64,000 bases of DNA, taken from the NCBI GenBank assembly GCA_963210315.1, contig OY723249.1, positions 1,178,569-1,242,568 on the forward strand. Reading direction: 5' to 3'. Source of the stretch: Rhynchopus euleeides (taxonomy: Eukaryota; Euglenozoa; Diplonemea; Diplonemida; Diplonemidae). Every line of letters starts with the position of its first letter. Positions within the stretch are counted from its first letter, which is position 1. Below the pieces are notes generated by a model. The model made no database searches and was not told the DNA's origin. It saw only the letters and a list, made by a program, of their open reading frames with translations. A program made the position numbers and the translations under genes. Shown here in pieces: positions 61,383-64,000 of the stretch.

Positions 61383-62088
61383 ATTGGCGGTTGTCGCGGG
61401 ATCTCTTAACCCCTTCGCGTTGCAAGTGAGGAAAAGCTGAACCGGAAGTCCCCCTTCCCCCTTCCCATCAACACCCCCACTACCCATTGCCTTTGCCATT
61501 CTTGTCGTTGCGCACACACACCACCAGGAGAACTATAGCCGAGTCGACGTGTGTGTGCCCCCTGTCTGCGATAGCCGGCCAAGGTATGATTCTCACAGTT
61601 TACTGAGGGAATATGACCCAAGGCCATTGGCAGCAGACACCCCCATCCCCCTCATCACCCCTGACACCCCACAACCCCAATCCTGTTGCCTTTCCCCTCT
61701 CTCTCCCCCCATGTTGTGCCCATGCACCTTCCCGGGACACTTTGTATATAACTTTAACACCACACCACACAACACCCCCTTCATCAGGGTAATCTCCCCG
61801 CGGCCAACACTCTTCGTCTTGTCCGCTTTCTTTTATTGTCCCACCCTCCATCCCCCGGACCTCGCCTCAACAGCCTGAATTGGCGGTTGTCGCGGGATCT
61901 CTTAACCCCTTCGCGTTGCAAGTGAGGAAAAGCTGAACCGGAAGTCCCCCTTCCCCCTTCCCATCAACACCCCCACTACCCATTGCCTTTGCCATTCTTG
62001 TCGTTGCGCACACACACCACCAGGAGAACTATAGCCGAGTCGACGTGTGTGTGCCCCCTGTCTGCGATAGCCGGCCAAGGTATGATTC
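61362..62088 (+). repeat. E3 terminal repeat block B1-A2-B2
   Basis: B1 (231 bp) abuts A2 (247 bp) directly; an 18-bp C-rich spacer separates A2 from B2 (231 bp). The same block in reverse stands at 45554-46280. In Ngaro/PAT-type elements such repeats allow regeneration of the ends from a circular intermediate. Confidence 0.9.
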
Positions 62089-62237
62089 CCAAGGTTCCTG
62101 CCCCCCTCTCCCCTCGGTTCCATGCCATCTCTCCCCTTCTCTATTCGGTCACAGGAATGTTGGCTTGCAGTCCGTATAATTCTTGGGTTTTACACACAAC
62201 CCCCCACACCTCAGGTAACGACAAGCTCCAACTTACT

Positions 62238-62301
62238 TTCTCCCACGGACTGCGCAAAGCCTTTCTCTTTTTACACTTCAGAGAAGCAGTCCGTGGGAGA
62301 A
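62238..62301 (+). promoter_or_regulatory. Leader hairpin, 16-bp perfect stem
   Basis: TTCTCCCACGGACTGC pairs with GCAGTCCGTGGGAGAA across a 32-nt loop, ending 9 nt before the gag-like ATG at 62311. It could serve RNA packaging, priming or translation control; function unknown. Confidence 0.7.
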
Positions 62302-62310
62302 GCTCTTAAA

Positions 62311-63294
62311 ATGGAAGCGGTTACACAGATGCTCGACAGGCTCCACCAGCGCGGAGTGACCGAGATTGTGTACGAGGTCAGAGCATCCCCACAGGATGGC
62401 GACGAAATTGGGGGAGAGTACTCTCGCCACGCGGGGGTGCTGCGAAAAAATGAGGACAACACGTACACCATCCTCTACACCCTGCCGTTAGAGGAACTCG
62501 ATGAAGTCGAGCCCACGGGGTTGCAAGAATGCACCATCCCCGTGGTGGGGTTTGACTACGCCAACCTCAGATCGGTGCATGAATACGCGAGGAAGCAGAC
62601 CAAGGCACAACTCGACCTCATGAGAGAGTCGGTACTAGACCTCGCCAAGGCGGTCCGCGAAGGCGCCAAGCAGGCGGGGACTGGGGGGAAAGCGGGAGGT
62701 GAGGCCGGGGCGGCACAGGCGCAACCGGAGGGGAGCAGCCCCCCTGCCCAGGACCCCCCCAAGCTCCCGACAATCGGGAACCTGCAGTCGGCCCTCAGCC
62801 TGCCCAACATGAGGCCGGCTTGCGTCTCCCAGTGGCAGGGGTTTTTGAAGGCAGGAGGGGTGGCAGCGGCGCGGGAGATGATCCGAGACCTGAGGCTGCA
62901 GTTCGGGACATCGAACAAGGTGACCCACCTGAGCACGTGGGTCGCCCTCGCGCAGGAGGCTGCTGAGCGGGGGTTCTGGTCCACCACCGTGACCCAGATG
63001 GGGAACCAGCTGCTGCACGAGCTGGTGGTGAATGAGGCGTGGAAACAACACAGGATCCCCCGGGCGCAGGTGGAGGCGGAGATGCGGACGGCCGACACGG
63101 AAGCATCCGCTGCTGACCGGGCCATCGCCAAGCTGGCGGGGCGTGCACGCACGACGAAGGGGGGAAAGGGGGGCAACGGTGGCCCTCCCCAGTCTTTTCC
63201 CCCCCCGAATCGGTATTCCCCCTACCCCCACCACACATTTCAGGGAAAGGGGGGAAAGGGGGGGAAACCCCGGGGCAACACCAACTGGAATTAA
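62311..63294 (+). CDS. Gag-like ORF of the second YR element
   Basis: 327 residues from ATG 62311. The C-terminal segment (MGNQLLHELVVNEAWKQHRI followed by PRAQVEAEM) lines up with the conserved segment of the E1-E3 gag-like proteins (GN.LL...........R.PRA..E). The tail is Gly/Lys-rich (GGKGGNGG, GKGGKGGKPRG), suited to RNA binding. Confidence 0.75.
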   Translation: MEAVTQMLDRLHQRGVTEIVYEVRASPQDGDEIGGEYSRHAGVLRKNEDNTYTILYTLPLEELDEVEPTGLQECTIPVVGFDYANLRSVHEYARKQTKAQLDLMRESVLDLAKAVREGAKQAGTGGKAGGEAGAAQAQPEGSSPPAQDPPKLPTIGNLQSALSLPNMRPACVSQWQGFLKAGGVAAAREMIRDLRLQFGTSNKVTHLSTWVALAQEAAERGFWSTTVTQMGNQLLHELVVNEAWKQHRIPRAQVEAEMRTADTEASAADRAIAKLAGRARTTKGGKGGNGGPPQSFPPPNRYSPYPHHTFQGKGGKGGKPRGNTNWN

Positions 63295-63408
63295 CACCGG
63301 CACTCGGCCAGGACATCATGCAGGCACTCGGCCAAATCACGGCACTCTGCCAAAAACTGGGACAGGAAAGGCCCCCCCAACCCCCTACCCCCCCTCCCGC
63401 CCCCCCAG

Positions 63409-64000
63409 AACATCGTCCAGAACACTCTGTCGGAGGTGTACACGCAAGCTGCGCCGGCAAGGACCCGGGCCAGGGACGACCACACTCTGTGGGAAGCAAA
63501 GGAACGGCTGGAAGAAGTCATGAAAGAGAGCCTGGCGGAACGCACAATCTCCACCAGGGGTGGGCTATGGAAAAGACTGGAAAGTTGGTGTGTGACAGCA
63601 GACCTCTCCCTACCCCCCTCGGAAGATGCAGCAGTTCTGTTTCTGGCGGGAATGACCCACTTGACAACAAGCACAGTCAAAAATTATGCATCGGCAATAA
63701 ACGCAGTCGGTCTGCAGCAGGGGAATTGGTCCCCGCTCCCCCTTCAGGGCTATGCCAACGCACTGGCTCGTGCGACCCCCTTTTCCCCCCCGAAGCAAGC
63801 TGTCCCCGCAAAAAAGGCCGAAGTGACCCAGGCGGTGTTTGTTCTGTTCACAAGGGGGCACGAGGTGGAGGCGAACCTGTTGTTGTTTCTGTGGAAGACA
63901 GCCTGCCGCTACCGCGATGCGGCAGATCTCACGGTAAAGGATGTGAAACCCACAGCATGTGGAACACGACTCGTGGTGGATTTTTACAGGTCAAAGGCAA
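63409..64000 (+). CDS. Tyrosine recombinase of the second YR element, partial
   Basis: Open to the window edge. A core-binding-like segment (FLAGMTHLTTSTVKNYASAI) is followed by the start of the catalytic domain with the Arg region (KTACRYRDAADLTVKDV). The rest lies outside the window. Confidence 0.75.

Larger units (their letters stand above)
56965..62088 (+). mobile_element. YR retroelement E3 (VIPER/Ngaro-like), looks whole
   Basis: A1 56965-57211, ORFs, B1 61362-61592, A2 61593-61839, B2 61858-62088: the complete split-direct-repeat layout in plus orientation. Its gag-like region is clearly diverged from E1/E2, while recombinase, RT/RNase H and the repeats stay very similar. This suggests an older lineage or a recombinant. 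Confidence 0.9.
62089..64000 (+). mobile_element. Second YR retroelement family, cut by the window edge
   Basis: A different element begins after E3: a non-coding leader with hairpin, a gag-like ORF (62311-63294) and a tyrosine recombinase frame running off the edge. The left boundary is uncertain (somewhere 62089-62230). Same gag-then-recombinase order as E1-E3, little nucleotide similarity. Confidence 0.75.

Noticed and set aside
62089-62310. Continuation of the LINE after the YR insertions
   Set aside because: No frame matches LINE ORF2 and the sequence leads into the gag-like ORF of another YR element; the LINE 3' end is not identified.
1-64000. tRNA, rRNA or spliced-leader RNA genes
   Set aside because: No cloverleaf box A/B pairs, rRNA core sequence or known diplonemid leader sequence noticed; a covariance-model scan would settle it.

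Overview
The window looks like nuclear DNA of a large, repeat-rich protist genome, most likely a euglenozoan and probably a diplonemid (inference). The main evidence is a protein kinase A regulatory subunit (20178-21863, minus) with the leucine-rich-repeat N-terminus known from kinetoplastid PKA-R. Supporting evidence is tyrosine-recombinase (YR) retroelements in the gag-YR-RT/RNase H order of trypanosomatid VIPER, and host genes with GT-AG introns. No rRNA, tRNA, spliced-leader RNA or CRISPR array was recognised.

Left part (1-31 kb): sparse host genes in a sea of repeats. They are an exon running in from the left edge (1-309), a three-exon membrane protein with two zinc-binding modules (820-3327, minus), the PKA regulatory subunit, and a secreted EGF/beta-propeller protein (24020-25405, minus). 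Between them lie three inverted-repeat (foldback/MITE-like) elements flanked by TA, several minisatellites, dispersed repeats present twice, a pogo-like DNA transposon with intact-looking TA target duplications (12510-15178), and a candidate new element (15181-18985). The ends of that candidate are inverted arrays of a ~30-bp repeat; its one gene encodes a duplicated OTU-protease/zinc-finger protein.

Right part (31.2-62.1 kb): one LINE retrotransposon taken apart by nested insertions. Its ORF1 is split by a 9.6-kb DNA transposon (32015-41638; 15-bp inverted ends, 7-bp target duplication) that carries a two-exon gene for a ~1,887-residue transposase-like/OTU fusion. Its ORF2 (OTU protease + APE endonuclease + reverse transcriptase + zinc knuckle) is split by a minus-strand YR retroelement (45554-50599) and then entered by two plus-strand copies of the same family (52847-56932 incomplete; 56965-62088 whole-looking). 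The whole-looking copies have the split direct repeats A1-ORFs-B1-A2-B2. A second, different YR element starts after 62.1 kb and runs off the right edge.

The most striking theme is that three unrelated mobile elements (15.8 kb DNA element, 9.6-kb DNA transposon, LINE) each carry an OTU-type cysteine protease domain. In the two DNA elements the active-looking OTU follows a degenerate OTU-like copy. Two elements (the pogo-like transposase and LINE ORF1) also end in PCNA-binding (PIP-box-like) motifs.
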